Shown: positions 8,471 to 17,015 of the stretch, one piece after another
How the letters are laid out: each line of letters starts with the position of its first letter
Numbering within the stretch: position 1 is the first letter of the stretch
Assembly (NCBI GenBank): GCA_902523435.1
Contig: CABYZM010000018.1
Coordinates: 1 to 32,746 of the forward strand
Reading direction: 5' to 3'
Source of the DNA: an uncultured SAR116 cluster alpha proteobacterium
GTDB taxonomy: Bacteria; Pseudomonadota; Alphaproteobacteria; Puniceispirillales; Puniceispirillaceae
DNA: 32,746 bases
The notes under the pieces: model-generated
Database searches by the model: none
The model's input: the letters and a program-made list of their open reading frames with translations, nothing else
Told to the model about the DNA's origin: nothing
Translations under genes and position numbers: made by a program

Positions 8471-9391
8471 CTAGTGAATGTCATTAAGCCAATAAGGATT
8501 TGACCATGCCATCTTATTACTCTGATCTATAATTGAAACTCGAAACCAATCGGATTTAAGCGCGCTTAAATCGAAAGTTGCTCTGGTTATTTTTGAACCA
8601 TGGTGGCTAAGAGAGGCATGCCCCTGGCCGACGACAACGATATCTGAACATGGTGATGTCTCCACCTCAAGACGTTCACCTTCAAGGTCTAAGTTAATTA
8701 TATCAGCTCCCGTCGATGAGTAATGGCATCCATTCTTCAGTGCAGTTATAATTTTATCTGCCTGTAGGCTTTCTGCCGCCACCATAACCCAGCCACCTCC
8801 AGAGTCAGGAATATGAAAATGTGAGTCATCTGTGGCTGTTAAACTGATGCGTTTACCTTCTTGCAGCAAATAGTCTGCGACACCTGTCCCATCCCCACGC
8901 ATGGCTCCAATAGCGCAGGAGTGGTTGTATATTTCAACACCATCAGCGTGGCCCACTACCATGGCCTCGTCAAATGTCATGCTATACCAAGCAGGATGTG
9001 CAATCGTGACATAAGCCCCTGCAGCCAAAGCTCGATCTATCAATTCGGGTGCAGTTTCAGTTTTCCGTGCTATAGAAAAATCAAGAGGCAAACCATTTGC
9101 AACAAAATGCCAAAGACCATCATTGTCGTAAGTCTTGCCTTGGCAATGAATTTCAGCGGATGGAATTGTAATAAAATTGGGTGCGTCGAACGAGCTGCAA
9201 TCTAAAACTGATTGAGCACAAAACCGTGCGTCATGCCAAAGATGATCTGATATACAGGCAAAATCATAACCAAGGTCTTTATATCTGCGGATAACCTCTT
9301 GAGGTGATAGTGCACCATCAGAATGGTTCGAATGGCCATGGAGATTGCCACGAAAAAAGGGTCTGTCTAAATTGTATGGTGGCAGTCTCAT
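8471..9391 (-). CDS. PHP-domain metal-dependent phosphoesterase
   Basis: A 306-residue PHP-family hydrolase. The start at 9391 is chosen because GAGGAAAATTGG precedes ATG there; the frame stays open upstream by chance but that part has no protein-like character. PHP motifs are in order: HGHSNHSDG (H18, H20, D25), a SDHLW motif near 46, EIH near 78, HPAW near 131 and DDSH near 194. These are the metal ligands of TrpH/YciV-like trinuclear phosphoesterases. A beta-rich C-terminal domain follows. Proteins of this family in phosphonate loci hydrolyse 5-phosphoribosyl cyclic phosphate (PhnPP) or nucleotides. The C-P lyase locus in this window lacks phnP, so this gene is a candidate to fill that step, although a permease gene lies between. 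Confidence 0.82.
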   Translation of the reverse strand: MRLPPYNLDRPFFRGNLHGHSNHSDGALSPQEVIRRYKDLGYDFACISDHLWHDARFCAQSVLDCSSFDAPNFITIPSAEIHCQGKTYDNDGLWHFVANGLPLDFSIARKTETAPELIDRALAAGAYVTIAHPAWYSMTFDEAMVVGHADGVEIYNHSCAIGAMRGDGTGVADYLLQEGKRISLTATDDSHFHIPDSGGGWVMVAAESLQADKIITALKNGCHYSSTGADIINLDLEGERLEVETSPCSDIVVVGQGHASLSHHGSKITRATFDLSALKSDWFRVSIIDQSNKMAWSNPYWLNDIH

Positions 9392-9695
9392 CCAATTTTC
9401 CTCAAAAATAATACTAATGAATGAAAATTGCGTTTTTATGACTGCCCAGCCGTGGCTGTAATTAACCACGCAGCTGATAAACGAGGTTGCTAACCATCTA
9501 ATTAGAAACTGGTTTTGACCATTCCAAACAGGGGCAGAGGCGGTAAATAGGCAGATTGTTTGCAGCTGCGGGAATTTGCCATTTTTGGTGGATTGACAGA
9601 GCTGTCTGATGTTGGAGAGACAGTTCCGAGGGCCCATCTTTAAACATTGGGAGTGCTGACGAAAGCAGGTTGTGACCTTTGCTAGTCCTCCGGTT
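9392..9695. other. Gap between the PHP gene and permease, nothing convincing
   Basis: This is 304 bp upstream of the PHP start and downstream of the permease stop. A 49-codon minus frame (9647-9498) exists but has no ribosome site. The PHP promoter should lie here. No T-tract terminator is visible after the permease gene. Confidence 0.3.
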
Positions 9696-10745
9696 CTATG
9701 CCAGTGCCCAGAGCTGGAAGAGAACGCCGGATGCGAAAGCGCCACTGAGTGAGAGCGCAATGTAAAGCGCGAACACTTGGGGTCGGGCCAGCGCCCAGAC
9801 TGCCACCGCCGCTGGAATTGAGGTTACGCCCCCAGCGACCAAGAACGCCATGCCCGCGCCTGGGGCCATGCCTTGTTCAAGTAGCCCGCCCACCAGCGGC
9901 AACGCCGCATAGCCGTTGAGGTACGCTGGCACACCGACCAGCGTTGCCGTCACGATGGGCAACAAGCCCTCGCCACCCAGCGTGGTGGTAACCGTTTCTG
10001 TAGGGATCCAGGCTAACATTAGACTTTCCAACAAAAAGGCAAGCGTCAGCCACTTCGCTAGAAACAACGTGGTACTAAGTCCTGTTTTGTTGAACTTCGT
10101 CCGCAGTTGTGCATTTTCCCAAAAACGCCAAATTACAGGCTTTGGCGAACGGATCTTTGCGCCGCCACAGCCGCCGTCGCCAATGCCTTCGCGCAGCGGA
10201 TCGGCGAAGGCGCCGCCGCGCATGATCAGATGTACGACGGCACCCCCAAATATTCCGAGCCCAATGGCGGAAAATGTTTTAGCCAAGGCAAATTTGAAGC
10301 CGAGCACTCCGGCGGTTAACAAGAACATAGATGGGTCCATAATCGGCGATGCAAGCCAGAAGGCCATTACTGCCGAAAGTGGAATCCCCATTGCCAGAAG
10401 CGCAGCAATCAATGGAATCACCCCGCAAGAACAGAACGGCGAAAGGCCACCCGCCAGCGCACCCAGAACCACCATCAAAAGGGGTGCGCCGGTGAAGGCC
10501 CTGGCAATCAAATTGTCAGCCCCGGTAGCGTTGGCCCAAGCAGCGACTGCAATGGACAGGAACAGAAAAGGAGCTGTGTTCAGCAGTGCATTACCTGCAA
10601 AGACAGCGCTTTCGCGTCCTTGCAATGGATCGATAACGGTCAGAACCAACAGTATTAGTGCCGTTACCAGCCAAACCCGCTGTTCTTGCCAGATATACCC
10701 TAGGGCAGACCAAAAACTAGGGATGGTAAAAGATGTGTGAGACAT
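9696..10745 (-). CDS. YraQ/ArsP-type permease (PF03773)
   Basis: A 349-residue membrane protein with about eight helices. The diagnostic motif SPFCSCGVIPL (about residues 101-111), with a vicinal CxC inside a helix, and the later LVGVPAYLNGYAALPLVGGLLEQGM (a repeat of the fold) identify the UPF0718/ArsP permease family. Characterised members export organoarsenicals, and others are of unknown cargo. The gene is markedly richer in G+C than its surroundings (the 60-bp line at 9781 is about 70% G+C), pointing to recent transfer. It sits between the PHP gene and phnX, all on the minus strand. A link to phosphonates or arsenicals is conceivable but unproven. Confidence 0.88.
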   Translation of the reverse strand: MSHTSFTIPSFWSALGYIWQEQRVWLVTALILLVLTVIDPLQGRESAVFAGNALLNTAPFLFLSIAVAAWANATGADNLIARAFTGAPLLMVVLGALAGGLSPFCSCGVIPLIAALLAMGIPLSAVMAFWLASPIMDPSMFLLTAGVLGFKFALAKTFSAIGLGIFGGAVVHLIMRGGAFADPLREGIGDGGCGGAKIRSPKPVIWRFWENAQLRTKFNKTGLSTTLFLAKWLTLAFLLESLMLAWIPTETVTTTLGGEGLLPIVTATLVGVPAYLNGYAALPLVGGLLEQGMAPGAGMAFLVAGGVTSIPAAVAVWALARPQVFALYIALSLSGAFASGVLFQLWALA

Positions 10746-10839
10746 TGTTATCTATCCATGATTTTATCAGTCAGGAAAACATACAGGCGTGGAGGGGTTG
10801 TTTCAAATTCAGTCATTCGTTTCAGAAAATGCCTGTTGC

Positions 10840-11628
10840 TTAAGGTTTACCTTCGTTTAACTTCTCCATTAATTGCGGCAGCTCGTCCACTGACCGCAAA
10901 ACATAATCAGCTCCCGCTTTGAGAAACATTTCAGAGTGCTTTTTGTGCATTTGTTCAATCTCGTCTGTTGCGCATGCCCGTAATTCATCTTCCGTTAATC
11001 CTGTGGCATTGCCAGATAAAGTCAGCCCAACTGTGAGTGTGCCTGCGGAAATCCCTTCAGCGATTCCAGGCAGTGTATCATCAACCTTTATTACCGCCTT
11101 TGGGGGATAGACCCCAAGATTGATAAAATTTTGATACATCATGAACGGGCTCGGTCTAGCTTCGATTAGTTCATCTCCACAGACAACTGTATCGGGGATT
11201 AACCCTTCCTCGGCAGCCCTAACCAAAACTCTTGACATTATGGCACGCCCATAACCAGTCGTACTACCTATTTTAATGTCTCTTTCTCGCAAGTATGAAA
11301 AGCATTTTGCTGACCCTGTAATGGGAACTACATAATTCATTACAACATCTTCATTAATGCGTAAAAAGGTATCATACATCCGTTCAAGGTCGCTGTCATT
11401 TGGCGCATGACCGTTGATTGCAGAAAAAGCATCACTAATACGAGGCATTGAGAGCATTGCGTTGATATGTTCTCGCTTTGCGATACCCATTGGGATTCTG
11501 CATTCACCCAAAGTAACGTTGATTTTTTCTGTTGCAAAAACTTCTTGAAATACTGCAACAGGGGCTAATGAGCCATGGTCAATGAGTGTCCCAGCCCAAT
11601 CAAATATAACTGCTTTAATGGGTTCCAT
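10840..11628 (-). CDS. phnX: Phosphonoacetaldehyde hydrolase (phosphonatase)
   Basis: A 262-residue HAD-superfamily enzyme that cleaves the C-P bond of phosphonoacetaldehyde to acetaldehyde and phosphate. FDWAGT places the nucleophile D10, with Ala two residues later as in phosphonatases. MGIAKREH gives K51, the Schiff-base lysine unique to PhnX. GSTTGYGR (about 127), ARPSPFMMYQN (about 160), and KVDDTLPGIAEG (about 184) complete the HAD motifs. AAGGAA precedes ATG 11628. It is divergent from phnC across 11629-11832, so a shared control region is likely. The aminotransferase PhnW that makes its substrate from 2-aminoethylphosphonate is not in the window. Confidence 0.93.
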   Translation of the reverse strand: MEPIKAVIFDWAGTLIDHGSLAPVAVFQEVFATEKINVTLGECRIPMGIAKREHINAMLSMPRISDAFSAINGHAPNDSDLERMYDTFLRINEDVVMNYVVPITGSAKCFSYLRERDIKIGSTTGYGRAIMSRVLVRAAEEGLIPDTVVCGDELIEARPSPFMMYQNFINLGVYPPKAVIKVDDTLPGIAEGISAGTLTVGLTLSGNATGLTEDELRACATDEIEQMHKKHSEMFLKAGADYVLRSVDELPQLMEKLNEGKP

Positions 11629-11749
11629 CTCTATTCCTTGAGGAAAATTTTTGTTGCCTTCTCTTCAATAAACACCTTTCAAACTCAACACTAGGCCAAA
11701 TAACTTGCAAAGAAAAAAAGGCAACCATTTTCATAATTCTGCAACAAAC

Positions 11750-11778
11750 TCTTAAACGTTTTGTAACACTTTTGAAAA
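11750..11778 (+). promoter_or_regulatory. Probable Pho box upstream of phnC
   Basis: Half-sites TCTTAAA (11750), TTGTAAC (11761) and TTGAAAA (11772) recur every 11 bp, the PhoB spacing. TTGTAAC matches the box at 27301. It lies in the divergent phnX/phnC region, 54 bp before the phnC ATG. No strong -10 follows, so moderate confidence. Confidence 0.4.
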
Positions 11779-11832
11779 TAAAGAGTCACCATTTGCCCGC
11801 TATCGTACCTTTTCAAAAAACAAGAGGTCGGT

Positions 11833-12636
11833 ATGTTAGAAATTCGTAGTCTGTCCAAATCGTATGGCGAGATCAAAGCGATAAAGGACGTATCTTTTGA
11901 AGTCACAAAGCCACAAATGATTGGCATTATCGGGCGTTCGGGAGCTGGAAAATCAACGCTCCTCAGGGTCATAAATCGACTGGCGGATGCATCAAGCGGT
12001 GAAGTAATATTCGACGATAAAAATGTATTAACTCTGTCTGGGCAGCAGAAACGTGATTGGCAGCGGGACTGTGCCATGATTTTTCAACAGTTCAACCTCG
12101 TGCCTCGCTTGGATGTTCTTTCCAACGTGATCATGGGACGACTTAATGGTCAATCTCTGTTTCGCTCGTTACTCAAGTTGTTTAACGAGGAGGAACGATA
12201 TGACGCTCTGACATTGCTAGACCGCTTTGGAGTTTCCCAAACAGCATTGCAGCGAGCAGAGAATTTGTCTGGCGGACAACAACAGCGGGTCGCAATTTGT
12301 AGAGCGATGATGCAATCCCCTAAATTACTTTTAGCAGATGAACCTATTGCCTCTTTGGACCCGCTCAATGCGCGTCTAGCCATGGAAGCACTGCATTCGA
12401 TTAACAAAGACGACGGTATTACAGTAATTTGCAATTTACATACACTTGATACAGCGCGCCACTATTGCGACAGAATAATAGGAATGAAATCGGGTGAAAT
12501 AGTATTCGATGGAACACCAAGAAAACTCACTGACAAACAAGCTAGAGATATATACGGAGCAGAAGCCGATGAGGCATTCGAAGCGTCTGTGACGTCCACG
12601 TCATTGGGCAACACCCCAATAAAGGCTGCCAGCTAG
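11833..12636 (+). CDS. phnC: Phosphonate ABC transporter ATP-binding protein
   Basis: A 267-residue ABC ATPase that powers phosphonate import. Walker A GRSGAGKST at residues 34-42, Q-loop in MIFQQFNLVPRL near 85, signature LSGGQQQRV near 150, Walker B LLLADEPIASLD near 167 and the H-loop in CNLHTLD near 205. The long insertion between Q-loop and signature (SLFRSLLKLFNEEER) is typical of PhnC. AAGAGGT precedes the ATG. It is the first gene of phnC-phnD-phnE-phnE2 and lies directly downstream of the proposed Pho box. Confidence 0.94.
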   Translation: MLEIRSLSKSYGEIKAIKDVSFEVTKPQMIGIIGRSGAGKSTLLRVINRLADASSGEVIFDDKNVLTLSGQQKRDWQRDCAMIFQQFNLVPRLDVLSNVIMGRLNGQSLFRSLLKLFNEEERYDALTLLDRFGVSQTALQRAENLSGGQQQRVAICRAMMQSPKLLLADEPIASLDPLNARLAMEALHSINKDDGITVICNLHTLDTARHYCDRIIGMKSGEIVFDGTPRKLTDKQARDIYGAEADEAFEASVTSTSLGNTPIKAAS

Positions 12637-12671
12637 GCGGCGTTAACTTTGCTAACAAGGAGAACTTAACA

Positions 12672-13631
12672 ATGTTAAGAAAAGCTTTAGTTTTGGCCGC
12701 TGCACTTTTGGTGGGCGGCGCGGGCTCTGCAATAGCAGACGGCCACATTAAATACACTGGACCAAAGATGGACTTGAGCAAATTCCAGCCTGAATTCCGC
12801 GTAGGCTTTCTTGGAGATGAAGCTGCCCAAGATATTATTACGCGTAACGCATGTTTTGGGCCCTATCTTGAAGCTGCATACAACGTTCCGGTCAAGATGT
12901 TTACGTTTAAAGATTATGCAGGAACTATGGAGTCAATTCTTGGTGGAAACTTGGACTATGGCTGGTTTGGTGCTTCAGGCTATGCGGGGATTTATCTCGA
13001 GGATCCAGAGGCTGTTGTTCCTGTTCTGACTAGAATGCAGCCAACTGGCGATACAGGTTATTATTCAGTAATGGTAGCGCGCGCCGATTCAGGCATCAAA
13101 TCTCTTGACGACCTTAAAGGTAAAAAATTGGGTTTTGCTGATCCAAACTCAACCTCTGGTTATCTGATTCCGTCTATCGAACTTCCTGAGATGTACAATG
13201 TTGACATCGACACATATTTCTCAAGCGCTACGTTCCAAGGCGGCCACGAGAATAATGTTTTAGCAGTGCTTAATGGTGATGTTGATGCAGGCGTTACCTG
13301 GGTTTCAGGTGTAGGTGAATGGTCTGAAGGTTATTCATCTGGCAACCTTCGCAAAATGGTGGACAAAGGCATCCTTAATATGGATGACATCGTTCAGGTT
13401 TGGTCATCTAAGCTTATACCGAACGGGCCGATTGTCATGCCAAAAGCGCTGCCTCAAGAAGCAAGAGACATAATGATTGGCGTTAAGCAATGGATCCACA
13501 AAAACGACCCAGAATGCTCTGAAAATGTCGCGAACGGCATTGTGAAGGCATGGGTTCCTGTCGACCACTCTTTCTACGAAGTGGTAGTAAAGGCGCGTAA
13601 AGCTAAAATTGAAGCAAAGAAAAAAGGCTAA
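12672..13631 (+). CDS. phnD: Periplasmic phosphonate-binding protein
   Basis: A 319-residue solute-binding protein of the PhnD family. A Sec signal peptide covers residues 1-22 (hydrophobic LVLAAALLVGGAG, cleavage after AIA). Family features are FGPYLEAAYNVPVKMF, GNLDYGWFGASGYAGIY, a LDDLKGKKLGFADPNSTSGYLIP segment (SxSG-type phosphonate-binding loop near residues 158-164), and AVLNGDVDAGVTW. GGAG at 12659-12662 sits ahead of the ATG. A strong hairpin follows the stop, probably setting a high PhnD-to-permease ratio. The ligand range (2-aminoethylphosphonate or others) cannot be told by eye. Confidence 0.94.
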   Translation: MLRKALVLAAALLVGGAGSAIADGHIKYTGPKMDLSKFQPEFRVGFLGDEAAQDIITRNACFGPYLEAAYNVPVKMFTFKDYAGTMESILGGNLDYGWFGASGYAGIYLEDPEAVVPVLTRMQPTGDTGYYSVMVARADSGIKSLDDLKGKKLGFADPNSTSGYLIPSIELPEMYNVDIDTYFSSATFQGGHENNVLAVLNGDVDAGVTWVSGVGEWSEGYSSGNLRKMVDKGILNMDDIVQVWSSKLIPNGPIVMPKALPQEARDIMIGVKQWIHKNDPECSENVANGIVKAWVPVDHSFYEVVVKARKAKIEAKKKG

Positions 13632-13643
13632 CAAAAGCCGCAT

Positions 13644-13681
13644 AGAGATGGGGGCTTCTTAAATCCCCATCTCTTTTTATT
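13644..13681 (+). terminator. Intra-operon terminator/attenuator after phnD
   Basis: AGAGATGGGG (13644-13653) pairs perfectly with CCCCATCTCT (13665-13674), followed by TTTTTATT: a textbook intrinsic terminator between phnD and phnE. Partial read-through would give more binding protein than permease. The stem could also protect the phnD mRNA 3' end. Confidence 0.65.
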
Positions 13682-13703
13682 CGATGAAATTAGGATGTCA
13701 CTT

Positions 13704-14585
13704 ATGTCACTTTCTCAATCTCAAACAGTTGGTTTGATTCTACCGGATCACCTCCAGCAAGTTGAAAAAAACCTGAAGCAAATGACCAAACAGCGAACAC
13801 TCTATTCGTTGTTTTCGATAGCACTAGTAGCTTTTGTTGTTGTAACAGGTGTGAAGGTTGCTGACAGCTACAATGCAGGTTCATTCCAGCGAGGTCTTGA
13901 AAATTTTTTTGATTATCCGATTGACCTGATTGTTGAGGCATGGGAAGCGGGCTGGGTTTGGCCCACTCTTCTTGTTCATCACCTGCCAGATTTGTTTAAC
14001 ACTATAAACATTGCAGTTTTTTCAACTGTTGTTGGGGCAATATTTGGTTTTCTATTCAGTGTTCTGTCGAGCAAAAATTTAATGAAAAATGAGGCAGTGA
14101 GACAATTTTTTCGTCGCACAATGGATATATGTAGGTCATTTCCTGAGCTCGTTATAGCCATGGTGTTTTTGTATATTATGGGTAAATCGCTAGTCCCAGC
14201 ATTAATCGCTATAACCATCCACACTTCTGGCGCTTTGGGAAAATTATTTTCAGAGGCTATCGAAAACATAGACAAAAAACCATTAGAGGGGCTCGAGGCT
14301 GCAGGTGCTGGTTGGTGGCAGCAAATTCGCTTTGGTGTGATTACTCAAGCTTTGCCACTCATGGTTTCCTATTCGCTACTAAGATTGGAAATTAACGTTC
14401 GCGCATCAACAATATTAGGCTTCGTTGGTGCCGGTGGAATTGGAGAAGCATTGTCTACGAATATTCAATGGCGATACGGTGATGAGGTTACAGCGATTAT
14501 GTTTTTGCTCGTGATTACGATTGTTTCATTGGATTATTTATCAGGTTATGGACGCGCTAAACTCATCGGTTTAGGAGAAAAATAA
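13704..14585 (+). CDS. phnE: Phosphonate ABC transporter permease 1
   Basis: A permease of about 293 residues with roughly six membrane helices, the first near residues 36-56. The cytoplasmic EAA loop reads EGLEAAGAGWWQQIRFGVITQALP (about 191-214), and GFVGAGGIGEAL near 237 is the PhnE C-terminal signature. I prefer ATG 13704 because AGGA (13692-13695) stands eight bases before it; an ATG at 13695 overlaps that site and would add three residues. It follows the phnD terminator and its stop overlaps the next gene in TAATG. Confidence 0.9.
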   Translation: MSLSQSQTVGLILPDHLQQVEKNLKQMTKQRTLYSLFSIALVAFVVVTGVKVADSYNAGSFQRGLENFFDYPIDLIVEAWEAGWVWPTLLVHHLPDLFNTINIAVFSTVVGAIFGFLFSVLSSKNLMKNEAVRQFFRRTMDICRSFPELVIAMVFLYIMGKSLVPALIAITIHTSGALGKLFSEAIENIDKKPLEGLEAAGAGWWQQIRFGVITQALPLMVSYSLLRLEINVRASTILGFVGAGGIGEALSTNIQWRYGDEVTAIMFLLVITIVSLDYLSGYGRAKLIGLGEK

Positions 14586-16012
14586 TGGCGTCAGTTTCAG
14601 CGGTTAGAACCATGTCAGAACAGGTAACATTTGATGCTGTAGAGAAGGAATATAAAAAACATTCTCTTTATACATTTGTCACAATTGCATGCGTTGTCAT
14701 CTATTTTATCTTTTCAACTGTCCAATTCAACATCATTTCGAGCTTTGATAGATGGAATGGCGAACGGGGCAGCTTATTCATGCTTGACATGTATGCGCAT
14801 AAAGATCACGTCTCCATGAAGTGGGAAAAACCCGAGGAAACAACTGTGAAATTTGAGGGTGGTTATAGATATGACTACTTTAATCCTGATCACAGTTTTG
14901 GCGGAAAAATATTGCCTCCCGAGTGGTTTTCAAAAGATGCGAAGACTGGGGTCTCCATAGTCAATTTTCAAAATGGTGGCTCTGTCATTCTCGCCAGAGA
15001 GGAAGTGTCTTTGGTAAATTGGCCAGGTTTGGAAAGCGACCTTGTCTTCAAACGATATGATGACGGCAAACCTTATGTAGTAGGCTATGAGAATAGAGAA
15101 TTGGAACTACCAAAATGGATACGCGTGACTGATAACAAGATTGAAGTGCGCCCAACATTGTGGGAGCGAGTTCAGCTATATAGGAAGAAAGTAGAGGTGC
15201 ACCGCTATGATTATGGTTGGAAATTTTTCTTCTTTGATTTTAAAAGCCCTCTGCGAGATTTCAGTATCTGGCAAGCACTTGGATTAGTGTTTTCGGGAGA
15301 CAGAATAATAGCTGAAAAATCTAATCTAAACTTAGTTTTTACCGAAATAAAAGATAATGAGCTATGGCAGCACGGCGTTGTTTGGTTTGCTTTGCTAGAG
15401 ACTGTTATAATGGCTGTTTTGGGCACTTTGATCGCTTCTATAGTCGCCTTACCGCTAGCTTTTTTGACTGCGCGAAATGTATTTGGCAAAGCAGGACTTC
15501 GTTTCTTTTTGCGCCGATGTTTCGACTTCCTGAGAGGTATTGATATGCTTGTTTGGTCTCTTATTTTTCTAAGAGCTTTTGGCCCAGGTGTATTCACAGG
15601 TATTTTTGCGATTGCATTTACAGACACTGGTTCCCTTGGAAAATTAATGTCAGAAGCAATTGAAAATGTGGATCAAAAGCAGAACGAAGGAGTTGAATCC
15701 ACTGGCGCGAGTAAAGTGCAGCAACATAGATTTGGAATAATACCTCAGATCCTTCCTGTGTTCATTTCAACATCGCTATATGTTTTAGAATCAAATACAA
15801 GAAGCGCCATTATCATCGGCGCAATGGGCGCCGGCGGAATTGGATTACAATTCTTAGGAGCGCTGCAGACCGGGACAGATTTTGAAAACGTAGCATACAT
15901 GGCGATCGTGGTTTTGGCAGTGGTTATCGGAATGGATATGGCGTCATCTTCCATCAGAAACCGACTTATCGGCATGGACCAGATAAAGTTATTTGCAGGA
16001 GTAAAACAATGA
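14585..16012 (+). CDS. phnE: Phosphonate ABC transporter permease 2 with large inserted domain
   Basis: A 475-residue second PhnE. One helix (about residues 30-50) is followed by some 200 mostly hydrophilic residues rich in Asp, Lys and aromatics before the helices and EAA loop NEGVESTGASKVQQHRFGIIPQILP (about 360-384). It ends with GAMGAGGIGLQF. PhnE pairs forming a heterodimer channel are common in alphaproteobacteria, and longer second subunits occur; the insert should lie in the periplasm by helix count. It starts within the TAATG of phnE1 and ends in ATGA overlap with the next gene, so all are translationally coupled. Confidence 0.88.
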   Translation: MASVSAVRTMSEQVTFDAVEKEYKKHSLYTFVTIACVVIYFIFSTVQFNIISSFDRWNGERGSLFMLDMYAHKDHVSMKWEKPEETTVKFEGGYRYDYFNPDHSFGGKILPPEWFSKDAKTGVSIVNFQNGGSVILAREEVSLVNWPGLESDLVFKRYDDGKPYVVGYENRELELPKWIRVTDNKIEVRPTLWERVQLYRKKVEVHRYDYGWKFFFFDFKSPLRDFSIWQALGLVFSGDRIIAEKSNLNLVFTEIKDNELWQHGVVWFALLETVIMAVLGTLIASIVALPLAFLTARNVFGKAGLRFFLRRCFDFLRGIDMLVWSLIFLRAFGPGVFTGIFAIAFTDTGSLGKLMSEAIENVDQKQNEGVESTGASKVQQHRFGIIPQILPVFISTSLYVLESNTRSAIIIGAMGAGGIGLQFLGALQTGTDFENVAYMAIVVLAVVIGMDMASSSIRNRLIGMDQIKLFAGVKQ

Positions 16013-16431
16013 GGCAAGGTCTTTTACTAGTAGCAGCTGTTTCTATAATTTCGGCTCATAGCAATTCATTTGCACAGGAGCAAGAAGCAGGCAAACTTAC
16101 AGATACAGAGGCAGTTTTTCAAAAGTTAGTGGAGCAGTGCGACAATGTAGATATGTTAATGTTAAGAGCGCGCATTCGACTAGAATTGCCAAGAACAACG
16201 GAAGAGGCAGCCGGTGTGGCAAGAGAAAAGCTCTTACAAGGTTTTGAGCTATGTGCATCTGGAAATATGGCTGAAGGAAAAGTTGTTTTAGAAGAAGGAT
16301 ATGAAATAGCAAAAATTGGGGTGACTGAAAAATTTGGGCAAGAGGGGACTGGCGGAGATGAAACAACAGTTTCTGAACCAAAGCCCGTTGAAACAGCAAG
16401 CAACAAAAACCCTTGGTGGAAATTCTGGTAG
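16009..16431 (+). CDS. Small periplasmic protein coupled to the phnCDE operon
   Basis: A 140-residue exported protein. Signal peptide LLLVAAVSIISAHSNSFAQ, cleavage near residue 23. The mature part is helical and acidic, with two cysteines (QCDN about 44, ELCASG about 83) that could form a disulphide. It then has a disordered Gly/Thr/Glu segment and an aromatic C-terminus NPWWKFW that may sit at the membrane surface. Its ATG overlaps the phnE2 stop in ATGA, so it is made with the transporter. I recognise no named family. A helper of PhnD or of the PhnE2 extracytoplasmic insert is a reasonable guess only. Confidence 0.75.
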   Translation: MRQGLLLVAAVSIISAHSNSFAQEQEAGKLTDTEAVFQKLVEQCDNVDMLMLRARIRLELPRTTEEAAGVAREKLLQGFELCASGNMAEGKVVLEEGYEIAKIGVTEKFGQEGTGGDETTVSEPKPVETASNKNPWWKFW

Positions 16432-16434
16432 GTA

Positions 16435-16959
16435 TCAGATGTCAAAATTGTGGACAAAATCCTCTTGTTCTTTCGTTTCTACGCTTCCAGGCCGGTGAAG
16501 TCTCACAATACTGATAGCATTTTTAGGCGACATGCCGAGCCGCCGAAAAAGTAGCGCTGTAACCAAGCCTGTGCGTCCAAGTCCAGCTTGGCAATGTATA
16601 TAAAACACTTTGTTTGTTTCTAGATATGTTTCCATTTTTAGAATCATTGAACGAAGTGTCAGGTGTGATTCCAAGTTTGGAACTGAGCGGTCATCAATAG
16701 GAAAATGTGTAACTGCAAAACCATAATTAATAAAATCTGAGAAGGGATTATTAATACCAAGTTGGCGCAAGTCTGCATTAGAAATTAGACTGAAAATATA
16801 CTCCACCCCTAGTGTTTTTAATGTCCTGAGGTCTCCCAATGCTGTTTTTTGATGTTTGCAAGGGCAGGCGCCAGCAAGAAATAAACCAGAGTTGTTCGAC
16901 AATCCAGATAGGATCGGGCTGTTAAAGTTATATTCTGTTATGTCAAATTGATTGTTCAA
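16435..16959 (-). CDS. Cysteine-based (dual-specificity-like) phosphatase in the phosphonate cluster
   Basis: A 174-residue phosphatase. The P-loop HCQAGLGRTG gives nucleophile C123 and R129 (CX5R), and FPIDD around residue 90 supplies the general acid Asp. The C-terminal HRPGSVETKEQEDFV segment is typical of CDC14/PTP-like enzymes (COG2453). No ATG is available; TTG 16959 is the start consistent with the domain, with GGAAAT just upstream. The gene is convergent with 16009-16431 (three bases apart) and divergent from the acyltransferase gene. Phosphatases of this type recur in phosphonate loci, but the substrate is unknown. Confidence 0.75.
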   Translation of the reverse strand: MNNQFDITEYNFNSPILSGLSNNSGLFLAGACPCKHQKTALGDLRTLKTLGVEYIFSLISNADLRQLGINNPFSDFINYGFAVTHFPIDDRSVPNLESHLTLRSMILKMETYLETNKVFYIHCQAGLGRTGLVTALLFRRLGMSPKNAISIVRLHRPGSVETKEQEDFVHNFDI

Positions 16960-17015
16960 GGTATTTCCATTTCATAAAAATTGGCCAATAGCCTCATCCA
17001 TAAAGGACTGTTTGT

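Noticed and set aside
9498-9647. 49-codon minus-strand frame between the permease and PHP genes
   Set aside because: No ribosome site, no recognisable pattern; chance frame cannot be excluded.
9392-9760. Upstream extension of the PHP gene frame by about 120 codons
   Set aside because: Composition is not protein-like, the PHP domain starts right after the ATG at 9391 with a good ribosome site, and the extension overlaps the permease gene.
9916-10740. 274-codon plus-strand frame opposite the permease
   Set aside because: Shadow of a G+C-rich gene; low-complexity Ser/Ala/Pro composition and no motifs.
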